A stretch of DNA of 28,771 nucleotides from a virus. Made by a program: the position numbers and the translations under genes. How positions within the stretch are numbered: the stretch's first letter is position 1; each line of letters opens with the position of its first letter. The stretch spans positions 1 through 28,771 of IMG/VR virus record IMGVR_UViG_3300049729_000416. One strand, written 5' to 3'. The notes below the pieces were generated by a model. The model ran no database searches. It saw only the letters and a list, made by a program, of their open reading frames with translations, and was not told the origin of the DNA. Shown piece after piece: positions 17,191 to 24,731 of this stretch.

Positions 17191-19599
17191 TCATTTGTTC
17201 ATGCGCCGCACGGCAGCGGTGATGTGGCGCTGGAAAACGGAAGCGTGCTTGGAAAGCATGGCGTCCACGCCGGTGGCATCGACCGCATGAATCTGGGGGG
17301 CGTAGTTGATGCTTGGCATCCCGCCACCTTTTGAACCCCCGTGCTCGGATGACTCAACTCGGTCGGTGAGCGCCTTGGTAACGACGGTCTCGCCACCGTG
17401 CCCAACGATCGGCACCGCGCCTTCGCCCGGGATCTTGCCGCCGACCTCGAAGGACATGACCGATGCAAAGGCTGCTGCACCGGCTGCGTACCCCCACATC
17501 GGGGCCGGGGGTATGCCAGCCATAGCTTTGAACGCCCGACCGTAAGCAGCCTTGGCGTTAATCAGCTTCTCCTTGTCCCCGGTCAGCTCCATCATCAGGA
17601 GATTTTTAATCATCTGCTCAGCCATCTGCTCTCCGGTCTGGCGGAAGGATGCTGCCAAGCTCTTGTTCATCACGATGGAGTTGGCGATGTCGCTGGAAAT
17701 CGCCTCCTTCATCTTGTTCTCGGAATTCTGGGTGTCCATCAACTGCTTCTGCTCAGCGGCAGCCCGTAGAGCGGTGACATCCGCAGCACCCTTTTGCTCA
17801 GCTTTCGTCACATCTGCATTGAACTTCACCACCGCTTCGAGGTACTTTTTGTCGTGCGTATCCAGAGCCTTGAGTTGGGCCTGGAGTGCGGTGACCTCCG
17901 CATTGGTAGCAGCCTGAGACGCGGCAATATCCGCCTTCAGCGTCTGCTGAGCAGTTGCTTGGTGGAGGGCCAGTTTATTCTTGGCAGCCTGCTCATCAGC
18001 CTTAAGGCCGATCTGGGCAGTGAACTCAGCGAGGGACAGTTGCTCTGAGATTTCCTTCGCCACGAGTGCCTTGTCAGAAGCAGCACGCTCGTTGTCGGCG
18101 GCGCGGTCGGCGGCTACGATCTGCTTATTGGCGTCCGCGTTGAACTGAACAATCTCATCCGCCGTGCGCTGCTGGTCGTTCTTCCAGTCCTGCGTCAGCG
18201 TCTCCTTCTGTTTTGCGGTGAGACTGGCCTCCTTGATGTCAGAGTCGTAAGCAACCTTCTTTGCTGCCAGAGCCGCCTGTGCAGCCTGAATGTCGAAGTC
18301 TCGCTCCTGCTCGATCAGTTTCTTCTGGTCAGCGAGTTTGTCACCGCCGCCATCGTCTTCCCCACCCTTAGTCGCTGCGGCTGCGGCTTCAGCCGTGCTA
18401 CGGGCTAGTTTGATGAGAGCCTGAGAGTGCTGCTCCACACCGGTTGCGGCGGCCTTCTGTAGGGCGGCTTCCTGCCGGTCGGCCTCGGCTAACGCGTGGG
18501 CTGCTTTAGCGGCCTTCTCCTTGGCGGCGGAGGCGTCCTTCTTCCCGTCCTCTGTCTTTGCGTTCTTTCCTTCTTGAGCCTCGATGGCCGCGATAGCTGA
18601 TACAACATCCTTCCGCTGGTTGAGATGTGTGATGAGCTGCTGCTGGGCAGCAATGGAGTTCTGGTCAACAATGACCCGCTTGCCACCGACGGTATCCCAG
18701 GCGGCACCTATCTCCTTGGCATCGGCACCCTGCTCCAGGTAGGAGTCGTTTATGTGCTTAAGGATGGTGTTCTGCGCCGCGAGATTCTTGTTGGCGGCGT
18801 CAATCGTGCCAATGGTGTTTTGGGCGGCTGCGGCTTTAACACTGGCGAGTGCCTTCTCGGCAGCGATTTTATCCGCTGGGTTGGTGGCCGCTTTTACCTT
18901 GGCCTCAGCCGCCAGTTGGTCGGCGTAGAACTGCCTCTGAGTTTGGCTGTAGCCATCCCACGCGCTCTTGGCACCGCTGATGAGGGTGGTCTGCTGACCG
19001 AAGATGTCGTACCAGGCCTTTGCGTTCTGGAACATTACCCCGAACGTCTTGTCCGCTTCGGTTGTTACTTCCTGCAACGACTGGATCAAATCCTTCAACG
19101 AGGCATGGTCCAGGAGTTCCAACTGCCCGCGCAATGCACCAAGGTGGTCGCCCGCGAGTTCGTCGGCTTTATCCTGTGCCGCAATGAGCTTGTCGCTAAG
19201 GTTGGTGAAGCCGATCACACCCTTGATGGAGGCGTCAGCGGAAGCCTCGGCCAGCTTGTGCATGGACTCTTCAGCGGCCTTGTGCTTCTCAATCAGCTTG
19301 CTGATAATCTCAATGGCTACAAGCACGCCAGCGATGGGGAGCATCGCCTGGAAGGCAGCACCTACCCCGGGGATTCCCGCGATGAGTGAGTTAAGGTGAC
19401 GCGGGAGTCGAACGCCGACTGACTCTTCAACAAGCATCAGTCCACCACGCGCCTTCGTCATCGACACGTTGATGCCTTCGCCAGCGGAGTCAGCACCACC
19501 CTTGAGGTCGTCGAGATCGCCCTTAACCTTGCCCATGTCCTCGCGGAACTGAGCCGTCTCAGCTTGCAACTTGACGATCAGTGCACCGACTTCACTCAT
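17191..19599 (-). CDS. Tape measure protein
   Basis: An 802-aa protein that sets tail length and is ejected with the DNA. It is Ala- and Lys-rich and mostly predicted helix/coiled-coil (about 110-640), with a hydrophobic stretch near 72-103 (LIAGIPGVGAAFQAMLPIAG) and a C-terminal VGGKIPGEGAVPIVGHGGET motif typical of tape measure C-termini. It follows the tail assembly chaperone, as expected, and its ATG overlaps the stop of the frameshift extension by 8 nt. Using the general rule of about 1.5 angstrom per residue, tail length would be about 120 nm (inference). Confidence 0.95.
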   Translation of the reverse strand: MSEVGALIVKLQAETAQFREDMGKVKGDLDDLKGGADSAGEGINVSMTKARGGLMLVEESVGVRLPRHLNSLIAGIPGVGAAFQAMLPIAGVLVAIEIISKLIEKHKAAEESMHKLAEASADASIKGVIGFTNLSDKLIAAQDKADELAGDHLGALRGQLELLDHASLKDLIQSLQEVTTEADKTFGVMFQNAKAWYDIFGQQTTLISGAKSAWDGYSQTQRQFYADQLAAEAKVKAATNPADKIAAEKALASVKAAAAQNTIGTIDAANKNLAAQNTILKHINDSYLEQGADAKEIGAAWDTVGGKRVIVDQNSIAAQQQLITHLNQRKDVVSAIAAIEAQEGKNAKTEDGKKDASAAKEKAAKAAHALAEADRQEAALQKAAATGVEQHSQALIKLARSTAEAAAAATKGGEDDGGGDKLADQKKLIEQERDFDIQAAQAALAAKKVAYDSDIKEASLTAKQKETLTQDWKNDQQRTADEIVQFNADANKQIVAADRAADNERAASDKALVAKEISEQLSLAEFTAQIGLKADEQAAKNKLALHQATAQQTLKADIAASQAATNAEVTALQAQLKALDTHDKKYLEAVVKFNADVTKAEQKGAADVTALRAAAEQKQLMDTQNSENKMKEAISSDIANSIVMNKSLAASFRQTGEQMAEQMIKNLLMMELTGDKEKLINAKAAYGRAFKAMAGIPPAPMWGYAAGAAAFASVMSFEVGGKIPGEGAVPIVGHGGETVVTKALTDRVESSEHGGSKGGGMPSINYAPQIHAVDATGVDAMLSKHASVFQRHITAAVRRMNK

Positions 19600-20080
19600 G
19601 TGATTTGCTCTCTTCTTCGGTCGGTTTCAGGTGTGGCCAGACTTCGTTAAACATCGCCTCAGGATCTTCATAGCCACTGGCCTTCAAATCGACAATGGCC
19701 CTACGTCGGACGTCGAGTAGCTTCGGGCGAGGAGTCATCATAGGTAGTCCGCCGATTACCTTCTTAATGTGGCGATGGGCCTCTCTCACCTTCTCCAACT
19801 TGAGTGCCTCATCCTCGGGCCGAACAAAATCAAACGCGGTCGTGACTGCATCGTCTACGCTGCCACGGTGAACGTTGTACACAGCGGCGGCGGTCAAGGC
19901 GTTGGAGTAGCGGTCGTAGCGGATCGCAATATTTCTACGCTTAGCCAACTCGTGAAACTCACCGGGTGTAAGCTCCTCGAACTCTTCCCAGGTGAGCCGG
20001 AAGTCGTAGCGTGCCCAGGCCCACAGTTCGCCCCATGTCTCCGGGGCTTGTTCTATGCGGTCGTCGGGACCGCTGATACG
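19592..20080 (-). CDS. Tail assembly chaperone frameshift extension (lambda T-like part of G-T)
   Basis: The -1 frame continuation of the chaperone gene. After CCCAAAC slippage, translation continues RISGPDDRIEQAPETWGELW with no stop until TGA at 19592, adding 162 residues and giving a 297-aa G-T-type fusion. The stretch LTWEEFEELTPGEFHELAKR resembles the start of known second-half chaperone domains. There is no ATG near the start of this frame; the first usable codon (TTG 19948) would remove the conserved part and lacks a convincing ribosome binding site. Production by programmed frameshift is therefore much more likely than separate translation. It overlaps the tape measure start by 8 nt. 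Confidence 0.85.
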   Translation of the reverse strand, partial: RISGPDDRIEQAPETWGELWAWARYDFRLTWEEFEELTPGEFHELAKRRNIAIRYDRYSNALTAAAVYNVHRGSVDDAVTTAFDFVRPEDEALKLEKVREAHRHIKKVIGGLPMMTPRPKLLDVRRRAIVDLKASGYEDPEAMFNEVWPHLKPTEEESKSHE

Positions 20081-20484
20081 TTTGGGTCAGCGGTTGCACC
20101 CGCATCCTTGGCCTTAGCCTCAGCCTCGATCTCTGCGAGATGCTTTTCGTACGCCTCCCGCACGCCCGGGAACATCAACTCGAAAATGGCGTCGGAGAGC
20201 AGGCGCTGGCACTCGGGGTTGAGGATGTCGCGCACCTCATCGAGAGTCACTTCTGGGTTGAACCTATCGAGGCCTCCCCACACGATTACAGGGAATTCTT
20301 TGCCGGAGGATAGGCTCTGCCAGTCGGCGATCTTCTTGATGTCCTTGCCGATGGCCTCCTCCACCTTGGCGATGGCCTTGTAGGTGTAGGCGAGCTTCCA
20401 CGTCTTCGGCTCTGTGCCGTCCTCTGCATCTAGCACCAGGGTGAAGTGTGAAGTGACGCGCATCTTAATCGGTTCAGCATTCAT
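20053..20484 (-). CDS. Tail assembly chaperone (lambda G-like)
   Basis: A 143-aa protein between tail tube and tape measure that should coat the tape measure during tail assembly and not be in the virion. It shows an N-terminal beta part (TLVLDAEDG, TWKLAYTYKAIAKVEEAIGK) and a helical C-terminus ending in a charged Glu/Ala/Lys tail. The sequence resembles gene transfer agent and lambda-like chaperones. The 0-frame product ends at TAG 20053-20055. A slippery site at codon 135 lets a fraction of ribosomes shift to the -1 frame. ATG 20484 has AAAGGGAA upstream. Confidence 0.88.
   Translation of the reverse strand: MNAEPIKMRVTSHFTLVLDAEDGTEPKTWKLAYTYKAIAKVEEAIGKDIKKIADWQSLSSGKEFPVIVWGGLDRFNPEVTLDEVRDILNPECQRLLSDAIFELMFPGVREAYEKHLAEIEAEAKAKDAGATADPNVSAVPTTA
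20057..20086 (-). promoter_or_regulatory. Programmed -1 ribosomal frameshift signal
   Basis: On the - strand the heptamer C CCA AAC (20086-20080, in the X XXY YYZ phase of the 0 frame at codons 134-135) is followed by a 6-nt spacer GTATCA and a perfect 6-bp hairpin GCGGTC-CCGAC-GACCGC (20073-20057). The 0-frame stop TAG comes right after the hairpin. The -1 frame is open from the slip to the T-domain end. All parts of a canonical -1 signal are present at the position expected for lambda-type G/G-T expression. Confidence 0.85.
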
Positions 20485-20494
20485 GGGGTTCCCT

Positions 20495-20674
20495 TTACAG
20501 TTTGGCTTTCAGCATGCGGAACGCTGAGGCGATCTCAGTCTTGCCCATGCGCTCCGCTTTTGTGATGACCAAGTCAAACTCGGCCTTGACGGCAACCAGA
20601 CCACGCTTAGCAGCGTAGTAGCCCAGGGCGAATCCAGCGACGAGAGACACAGCGACAACGACTTCAATGACCAT
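20495..20674 (-). CDS. Small single-helix membrane peptide, 59 aa
   Basis: ATG 20674 is supported by AAGGAGA at 6-nt spacing; an in-frame GTG-type extension upstream was rejected because it runs into the tail-tube hairpin. Residues 1-19 form a strongly hydrophobic helix (MVIEVVVAVSLVAGFALGYY) followed by a basic amphipathic tail. The family is unknown. It lies between tail tube and chaperone, where lambda-like phages have no membrane protein, so it may be a holin-like, superinfection or membrane-targeting peptide. All of these roles are speculative. Confidence 0.65.
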   Translation of the reverse strand: MVIEVVVAVSLVAGFALGYYAAKRGLVAVKAEFDLVITKAERMGKTEIASAFRMLKAKL

Positions 20675-20707
20675 GACGGTCTCCTTGAGACGAGTTCGGG
20701 GCATGCA

Positions 20708-20729
20708 GGTGGGGGCTCGCGCCCCCACC
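20708..20729 (-). terminator. GC-rich hairpin downstream of the tail tube gene
   Basis: A perfect 9-bp stem (GGTGGGGGC / GCCCCCACC) with a 4-nt loop starts 14 nt after the tail-tube TAA. No T-tract follows. It may act as a partial terminator or a 3' stabiliser, separating very high expression of the tube protein from the genes behind it. Confidence 0.5.
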
Positions 20730-20743
20730 ATGTCCGGGGTGGC

Positions 20744-21160
20744 TTAGACGTACACCTTGGGGCCGGAAATCTTGATCTTGATGTCAAGACGCGCGGGCTT
20801 TTCGAGCGGGAAGCTCGGTGTCATCGACTCAACGATGCCCGAGAAGGCAACGCTGTTGGACGTGCCGTATAGACCTTTCATTGCTACCGGGGCACCGGCC
20901 AGGCGAATGCCTTCCAGTGCGACCTGAGTCGTGTCGCCGGGAAGGAAGAACGCCTTCACGTCGATCGTGCCGGGGTCCTGGGTGGAGCCGATGAAGGTGT
21001 CCACACCATTGACCGTTGCCATGGTGGTGGTCTTCTCGGTGGCGACCTTGTCGCCGGAGATTGCGAAGGAGTCAACACCCGCAAGGGTGGTGAAGGTGGT
21101 GGGCGAGAGGGCGGAGGCGAACTCGAAGCTGTCGCCTATGCCGGTGGTGGGAGTGGACAT
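20744..21160 (-). CDS. Major tail tube protein
   Basis: A 138-aa Thr-rich beta protein fitting the lambda gpV-like tail tube family in size, position and its C-terminal strand pattern (FSGIVESMTPSFPLEKPARL then DIKIKISGP). It should polymerise around the tape measure to form the tail tube. It sits upstream of the chaperone/tape measure block, as in other siphoviruses. ATG 21160 has AGGAGA upstream and overlaps the 3' end of the glycosyltransferase gene by 25 nt. A strong hairpin follows the stop. Confidence 0.85.
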   Translation of the reverse strand: MSTPTTGIGDSFEFASALSPTTFTTLAGVDSFAISGDKVATEKTTTMATVNGVDTFIGSTQDPGTIDVKAFFLPGDTTQVALEGIRLAGAPVAMKGLYGTSNSVAFSGIVESMTPSFPLEKPARLDIKIKISGPKVYV

Positions 21161-21903
21161 GGTGGGTCTCCTGCGGCCTTACTGTTTTTCTTCTTGGGTT
21201 GCGGTTTAACAGCGGCCTTAGGAGCGATCGCTGTGTAGAACTGGGTGGGTAACTCTTCCTTCGGAACTACTGGAAACTGTCTGTGGGTGCCGAGCTGCGT
21301 CGGGTGGCATACACTGCTGTCGTGTGCTCGGGCTACCAGCAGCTCGGCACCGTCTATGCTGTCCAGCTCGTGGGCAGCGAGCGCCTCGCCCTGGAATGCA
21401 TAATCTTCGATCCCGGTTTCGGGAAACTTGTGGTACTCCCACCAGGACCGCTTGTAGCACTGGCTCGATCCGCAGGCGTATGGTACGTGTGGCCGGTTAG
21501 GCTCAAACCAATATTTATAGGTGCCCCCGTTGGTGACGTCGTAGTAGTAGATGGAATGGAAGCCGGTCACCTGTTTGCCGGTTCCGATCAGACGTCCCAC
21601 CTGCTCACCTACTCGCTCGGGATGACTCCAGTCGTCCTCGTCGATCGTGATGCAGATGTCGCCGGTGGCGTAGCTGGTTCCCAGGTTGCGGAGCGCACCC
21701 ACTGGCATGCGGTCGCAGTGGTGATACTTCACGCGGGGGTCATCCGGGATCTGGCTTTCGATCGGCTCCTCGTTGTTGTCGAGGATGATGAGTTCCAGCT
21801 CACCTTCGTAAGTCGAGGCGAGGAAGGCATCAGCGGCTACTCGAAAGTAGGTGTCGCCATATCCAACTGGAAGAATTCCCGAGACCTTAGGTAAGTCACT
21901 CAC
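21136..21903 (-). CDS. Family 2-like (GT-A) glycosyltransferase
   Basis: A 255-aa protein with a GT-A fold pattern: N-terminal VSGILPVGYG strand, LIILDNNEEP at about 38-47, the metal/nucleotide-sugar DxD-type motif ITIDEDDW (Asp88-Asp91), and a later ED pair (166-167) near the acceptor site. The C-terminus is a Lys/Pro-rich tail. It would transfer a sugar to an unknown acceptor. It starts with GTG 21903 overlapping the TGA of the preceding gp10-like gene (GTGA), with GGAG 8 nt upstream, and overlaps the tail tube gene. It is thus locked into the tail-joining operon, and a virion protein acceptor such as the tail tube is a reasonable guess. No membrane segment is seen. Confidence 0.88.
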   Translation of the reverse strand: MSDLPKVSGILPVGYGDTYFRVAADAFLASTYEGELELIILDNNEEPIESQIPDDPRVKYHHCDRMPVGALRNLGTSYATGDICITIDEDDWSHPERVGEQVGRLIGTGKQVTGFHSIYYYDVTNGGTYKYWFEPNRPHVPYACGSSQCYKRSWWEYHKFPETGIEDYAFQGEALAAHELDSIDGAELLVARAHDSSVCHPTQLGTHRQFPVVPKEELPTQFYTAIAPKAAVKPQPKKKNSKAAGDPPCPLPPPA

Positions 21904-22301
21904 TTTTTATTCTCCAAATCCATCAACAACCCAGTGCACTCTGTCACGAAGACGTTCAGACATGCATCGCGGCAACCCATCCAGGCGCGACCAAACCAAT
22001 GCTGTGCGGGCTCGGTTGCGGTCCCGAACTCCTGCAAAGAGCCCCAGAAGGCCGGTTTAAGCGGACCGATCTCGATCTCCATCGTGGTCTCGTCGCCGTC
22101 TGTGCCCCAATGCTTCTGCCAGCCCAATTCCTCTTCGAGAATTCCGACGCCGACCGGAACCGTCTCAGCCATTGCATCGAGTACCACTTGCGCGGCGGGC
22201 TCAGCACAGCGGCTGAGGTATCTCTTAGCAGCTTTTGGCGTTAACTCAGTGAGCATGTTGCTCAGCTCAGCCAGCCCATCAATGTGAACCGCATCACTCA
22301 C
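21900..22301 (-). CDS. HK97 gp10-like tail completion protein
   Basis: A 133-aa protein of the HK97 gp10 family, acting at the head-tail/tail-terminator junction. The N-terminal helix reads IDGLAELSNMLTELTPKAAK, and the family signature FWGSLQEFGTATEPAQHWF lies at about 83-101. The start is GTG 22301 with GAGG upstream; the stop overlaps the GTG of the glycosyltransferase. It lies after the DUF3168-like gene, whereas the usual order in related phages is gp10 before DUF3168. Confidence 0.85.
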   Translation of the reverse strand: MSDAVHIDGLAELSNMLTELTPKAAKRYLSRCAEPAAQVVLDAMAETVPVGVGILEEELGWQKHWGTDGDETTMEIEIGPLKPAFWGSLQEFGTATEPAQHWFGRAWMGCRDACLNVFVTECTGLLMDLENKK

Positions 22302-22480
22302 CGATCGCCTCTAGCGAGACGTGAACACAGCAGGCAAACACATGTATGGGGACAGGTCGCTGGCACCAGGACGGTGCGCTGGAGAGGACCGCAGAGGGTC
22401 TTCAATCCGAATAAATAGCTGTCTTCGCCTTACTGGTCTTCGCCTTGCCGTGTTCACGTGACTTGCTACTTAGGGGTTGA
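22302..22480 (-). other. Intergenic gap in the late operon
   Basis: This 179-bp gap is the longest inside the otherwise tightly packed operon. On the - strand it contains an Arg-rich 48-codon open frame from GTG 22457 to TAG 22311, with no good ribosome binding site, and a short direct repeat AAGGCGAAGAC present twice near 22430. I see no convincing gene, hairpin or promoter. It could be a degraded gene or a very small unrecognised one. Confidence 0.3.
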
Positions 22481-22906
22481 TTAGTCGTAAAACCAGACGC
22501 GGAACTGGAGGTAGGCACCGTAAATGAAGCCCTTCGAACCCTCCTCGTACCGATCGTCCCAGTCCTTCTCAATGAAGACGGCGTTGACCACGGTTGCGTC
22601 GGTGTCGGGTAGAGTGCCCACATAGTCCTGGAGAAACTTGCGGATCGTGTTGGCCACGGCGCGGCTGCTGTAGTAGCCGGTCGAGTAGCATACGACCTGA
22701 AACAGCCCTTCGCGCAGGCCAGTGGCTCCAGCCATGTCATAGAAGTCAGTGGTCCCGACACGGGAAAAAATGAGGAACGGTAGGGCCGCGCCTTGGGGTG
22801 CAAGAACCCAGAAGGCTTTGGCGATGCCGTTGGCATCGACGCCGACAGCACTCTGCACACCGGCATTTTGAGTCACGAGTTGGAAGAGACCTTGCTCGAT
22901 AGCCAT
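22481..22906 (-). CDS. Tail terminator protein, DUF3168-like
   Basis: A 141-aa protein fitting the DUF3168 / lambda gpU-like group: an N-terminal helix (MAIEQGLFQLVTQNAGVQSA), a PFLIFSRVG strand, GLFQVVCYSTGYYSSRAVAN in the middle and a C-terminal LQFRVWFYD strand. It should cap the tail and interact with the head-completion proteins. Its ATG overlaps the preceding stop by one base (TAATG). Confidence 0.8.
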   Translation of the reverse strand: MAIEQGLFQLVTQNAGVQSAVGVDANGIAKAFWVLAPQGAALPFLIFSRVGTTDFYDMAGATGLREGLFQVVCYSTGYYSSRAVANTIRKFLQDYVGTLPDTDATVVNAVFIEKDWDDRYEEGSKGFIYGAYLQFRVWFYD

Positions 22907-23277
22907 TACTTGTTCACCGTATCGTTTTCCACAAATGTCCAGATGTGAAGCTCCTGCCGGTTGCCATCGGGGTCGGAGAAGCTTTCGATGTTGTGACGCT
23001 GGCCGCGTGCGAGGATGTTCATGCCGGTGTCCACTGCCCAGGTCTGCGGGTATCGGATGACGATCTTGTAGCTGGAGATGGAATTCAAAGTTTGGGGCTT
23101 TTCCTCCTGCTTACCGCGCCACATGGATACATTGGCCCAAGGGTTGGCTACGGCGACCTCGGGCAGTGGTGTACCGTCCGCAGCGTTGCCGTTGTTCGGT
23201 TGAGTTACCGTGATCCGCGTGTTGTAATCCGTGGAACCGAGATACCGAGTCCCATAGGGTTGCTTCGGGAGCTTCAT
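22906..23277 (-). CDS. Head closure / head-tail adaptor (SPP1 gp16-like)
   Basis: A 123-aa protein of the Phage_H_T_join type. It has the family pattern of WANVSMWRGKQEE, a YKIVIRYP strand, GMNILARGQRHNIESF and a final DPDGNRQELHIWTF strand. It should plug the connector after packaging and dock the tail. ATG 23277 has GAGG upstream and lies 3 nt after the connector stop. Confidence 0.88.
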   Translation of the reverse strand: MKLPKQPYGTRYLGSTDYNTRITVTQPNNGNAADGTPLPEVAVANPWANVSMWRGKQEEKPQTLNSISSYKIVIRYPQTWAVDTGMNILARGQRHNIESFSDPDGNRQELHIWTFVENDTVNK

Positions 23278-23280
23278 GGG

Positions 23281-23997
23281 CTACCTCGGGATTCTCATGC
23301 TGCGGAAGGTGCGGAGCATCCGGCACAGGGTCATGCCAACTTCACTGGTTGGTTCGACGGTGATGATCTGGCGCACGTTATACATGTGGTTCGCCAGGTA
23401 GAGAATTGCCATGATGAGGCGGGCGGGCACCTGGGTGGGGTCGGTGAGTGAGTAGCCCGCGTAGTAACTGATCTGCACGCAGTCTTGGCGACGATCGGTC
23501 AGTGGCCACGTGCAGCCGACATTAAGTGTGATCTTGTCGGCGAACACGGTGTAGTTGGACGGGTCAAACGTCTGCTTCGCACCGGTCGTGTCGTTGTAGG
23601 TCACCACCAGGTTGTTAGTGAGCGGCGAGCCAGAAGGGACCATGACGGGGCGGTACACCAGCTCGATTCCGTCGGTGACCGGGAAACCCACCCACCACCA
23701 GGGCGTTGCGAGAAATTGGTAGTTCAGGCCCAGGAAGTAGTTGCGCGGGTCGGCTTGCCCAGGGAAGAAGTCGTACGTTTCGAGGCGCTGCTCACTCAGG
23801 CAAGCCTGGGCGGCCATGGACTCAATCTCGTCGGTCGCGGCCTCGATCATAGTCAGGAGCATCTGGTAGTCGTCGGTGAGCACCGCCGGAGAGGACCCGT
23901 AGGCATACTTCTGCGGGACGTCAAAACGCCCGAACGATGCAAGCTGTTCGGGGGTGATGACCGGCTGTGTGCGCTCCGCTAGGATTTTCTGATACAT
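23281..23997 (-). CDS. Head-tail connector, HK97 gp6 / phiE125 gp8-like
   Basis: A 238-aa protein. The N-terminal half has a helical DDYQMLLTMIEAATDEIESM region, the middle is beta-rich, and the C-terminus has YYAGYSLTDPTQVPARLIMA followed by ILYLANHMYNVR, the pattern of phiE125 gp8-like connectors. It forms the ring below the portal. It follows the prohead protease directly (11-nt gap), where a major capsid gene would normally be. ATG 23997 has GGAG upstream. Confidence 0.85.
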   Translation of the reverse strand: MYQKILAERTQPVITPEQLASFGRFDVPQKYAYGSSPAVLTDDYQMLLTMIEAATDEIESMAAQACLSEQRLETYDFFPGQADPRNYFLGLNYQFLATPWWWVGFPVTDGIELVYRPVMVPSGSPLTNNLVVTYNDTTGAKQTFDPSNYTVFADKITLNVGCTWPLTDRRQDCVQISYYAGYSLTDPTQVPARLIMAILYLANHMYNVRQIITVEPTSEVGMTLCRMLRTFRSMRIPR

Positions 23998-24008
23998 CGT
24001 GGCTCCAG

Positions 24009-24731
24009 TTACTTCCGCTTGTTCAATTCGAGCTGGTGCGTGTAGATGCTAAGGTCGGGGGCCGCGTTGACTACCGGCTCTTCAACCACGGGCTTCACCA
24101 CGACGGGTTCTACCACCGGCTCGGTCACAGCCTCGGCCTTCAATGCGCTCGGCACGTTGCTGAATACGTCAAGTTTGAATTCGTTCTTCACGGCAGACGT
24201 TTTGCTCACGGATGTGGCGAAACCCTTGGCAACTGCCTCGTCAGCGGCCATCCATGTCTCGACGTGCTGCATGGCAAGGATGTCGGCCTTGGGGAGGCCG
24301 GTCTTGGCAACGTAAATGTCCGCGATTCCGCTGGTGACTATGGTCAAGGTGTCGGCCATCTTGCGCATGCTGTCTGCGTTGCCGCAGGCAATAGCCATGC
24401 CCTCGTGGATCATCATCACGCTGCCCGTAGCCATGGTGATGGTGTCCCCGGCCATGGCGATGATCGATGCTGCGGAGGCGGCCATTCCGTCAACGATCAC
24501 TGTCACCGACTTGTTGCTGGTCTTGAGCAGGTTGTAGATGGCGACGCCGTCGAACGCGGAGCCTCCCGGGCTATTGAGCCGGACGGTGATCGACTTACAG
24601 GGGTCCTTGAGCGCGTCGCTCACTGTCTGTGCGGTGATACCCTCCCCAAACATGTCCGCGCCGATGGCACCGTAGATGTTCAGTGTGAGCACGTCACCGG
24701 TCTTCGCGGCGTTAAAAAACTTGTTAGTCAT
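24009..24731 (-). CDS. Prohead protease, ClpP-like (S14)
   Basis: A 240-aa serine protease that should mature the prohead by cleaving capsid or scaffold segments. Visible features are NSPGGSAFDG (about 53-62, substrate-strand region), the nucleophile Ser86 in GMAASAASIIAMAGD, and His109 in VMMIHEG. The third position, around Glu158 in VETWMAADEAVAKGF, carries Glu where cellular ClpP has Asp. The C-terminal 60 residues are Val/Glu/Pro-rich. ATG 24731 follows AGAGGAGA and overlaps the portal stop by 8 nt (ATGACTAA); an upstream in-frame start was rejected. No capsid gene follows. Confidence 0.92.
   Translation of the reverse strand: MTNKFFNAAKTGDVLTLNIYGAIGADMFGEGITAQTVSDALKDPCKSITVRLNSPGGSAFDGVAIYNLLKTSNKSVTVIVDGMAASAASIIAMAGDTITMATGSVMMIHEGMAIACGNADSMRKMADTLTIVTSGIADIYVAKTGLPKADILAMQHVETWMAADEAVAKGFATSVSKTSAVKNEFKLDVFSNVPSALKAEAVTEPVVEPVVVKPVVEEPVVNAAPDLSIYTHQLELNKRK

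Noticed and set aside
18625-19389. 254-aa + strand open frame opposite the tape measure gene
   Set aside because: It is a shadow of the Ala/Lys/Asp-rich tape measure coding strand and carries no recognisable domain or ribosome binding site.
22402-22866. 154-aa - strand frame overlapping the tail terminator gene
   Set aside because: It is an out-of-frame shadow of the DUF3168-like gene with low-complexity Ser/Pro/Arg content.
24009-24731. Inactive protease because Glu158 replaces the Asp of cellular ClpP
   Set aside because: Phage ClpP-like prohead proteases often carry ETWM-type sequences at this point, so the change is not evidence for loss of activity.
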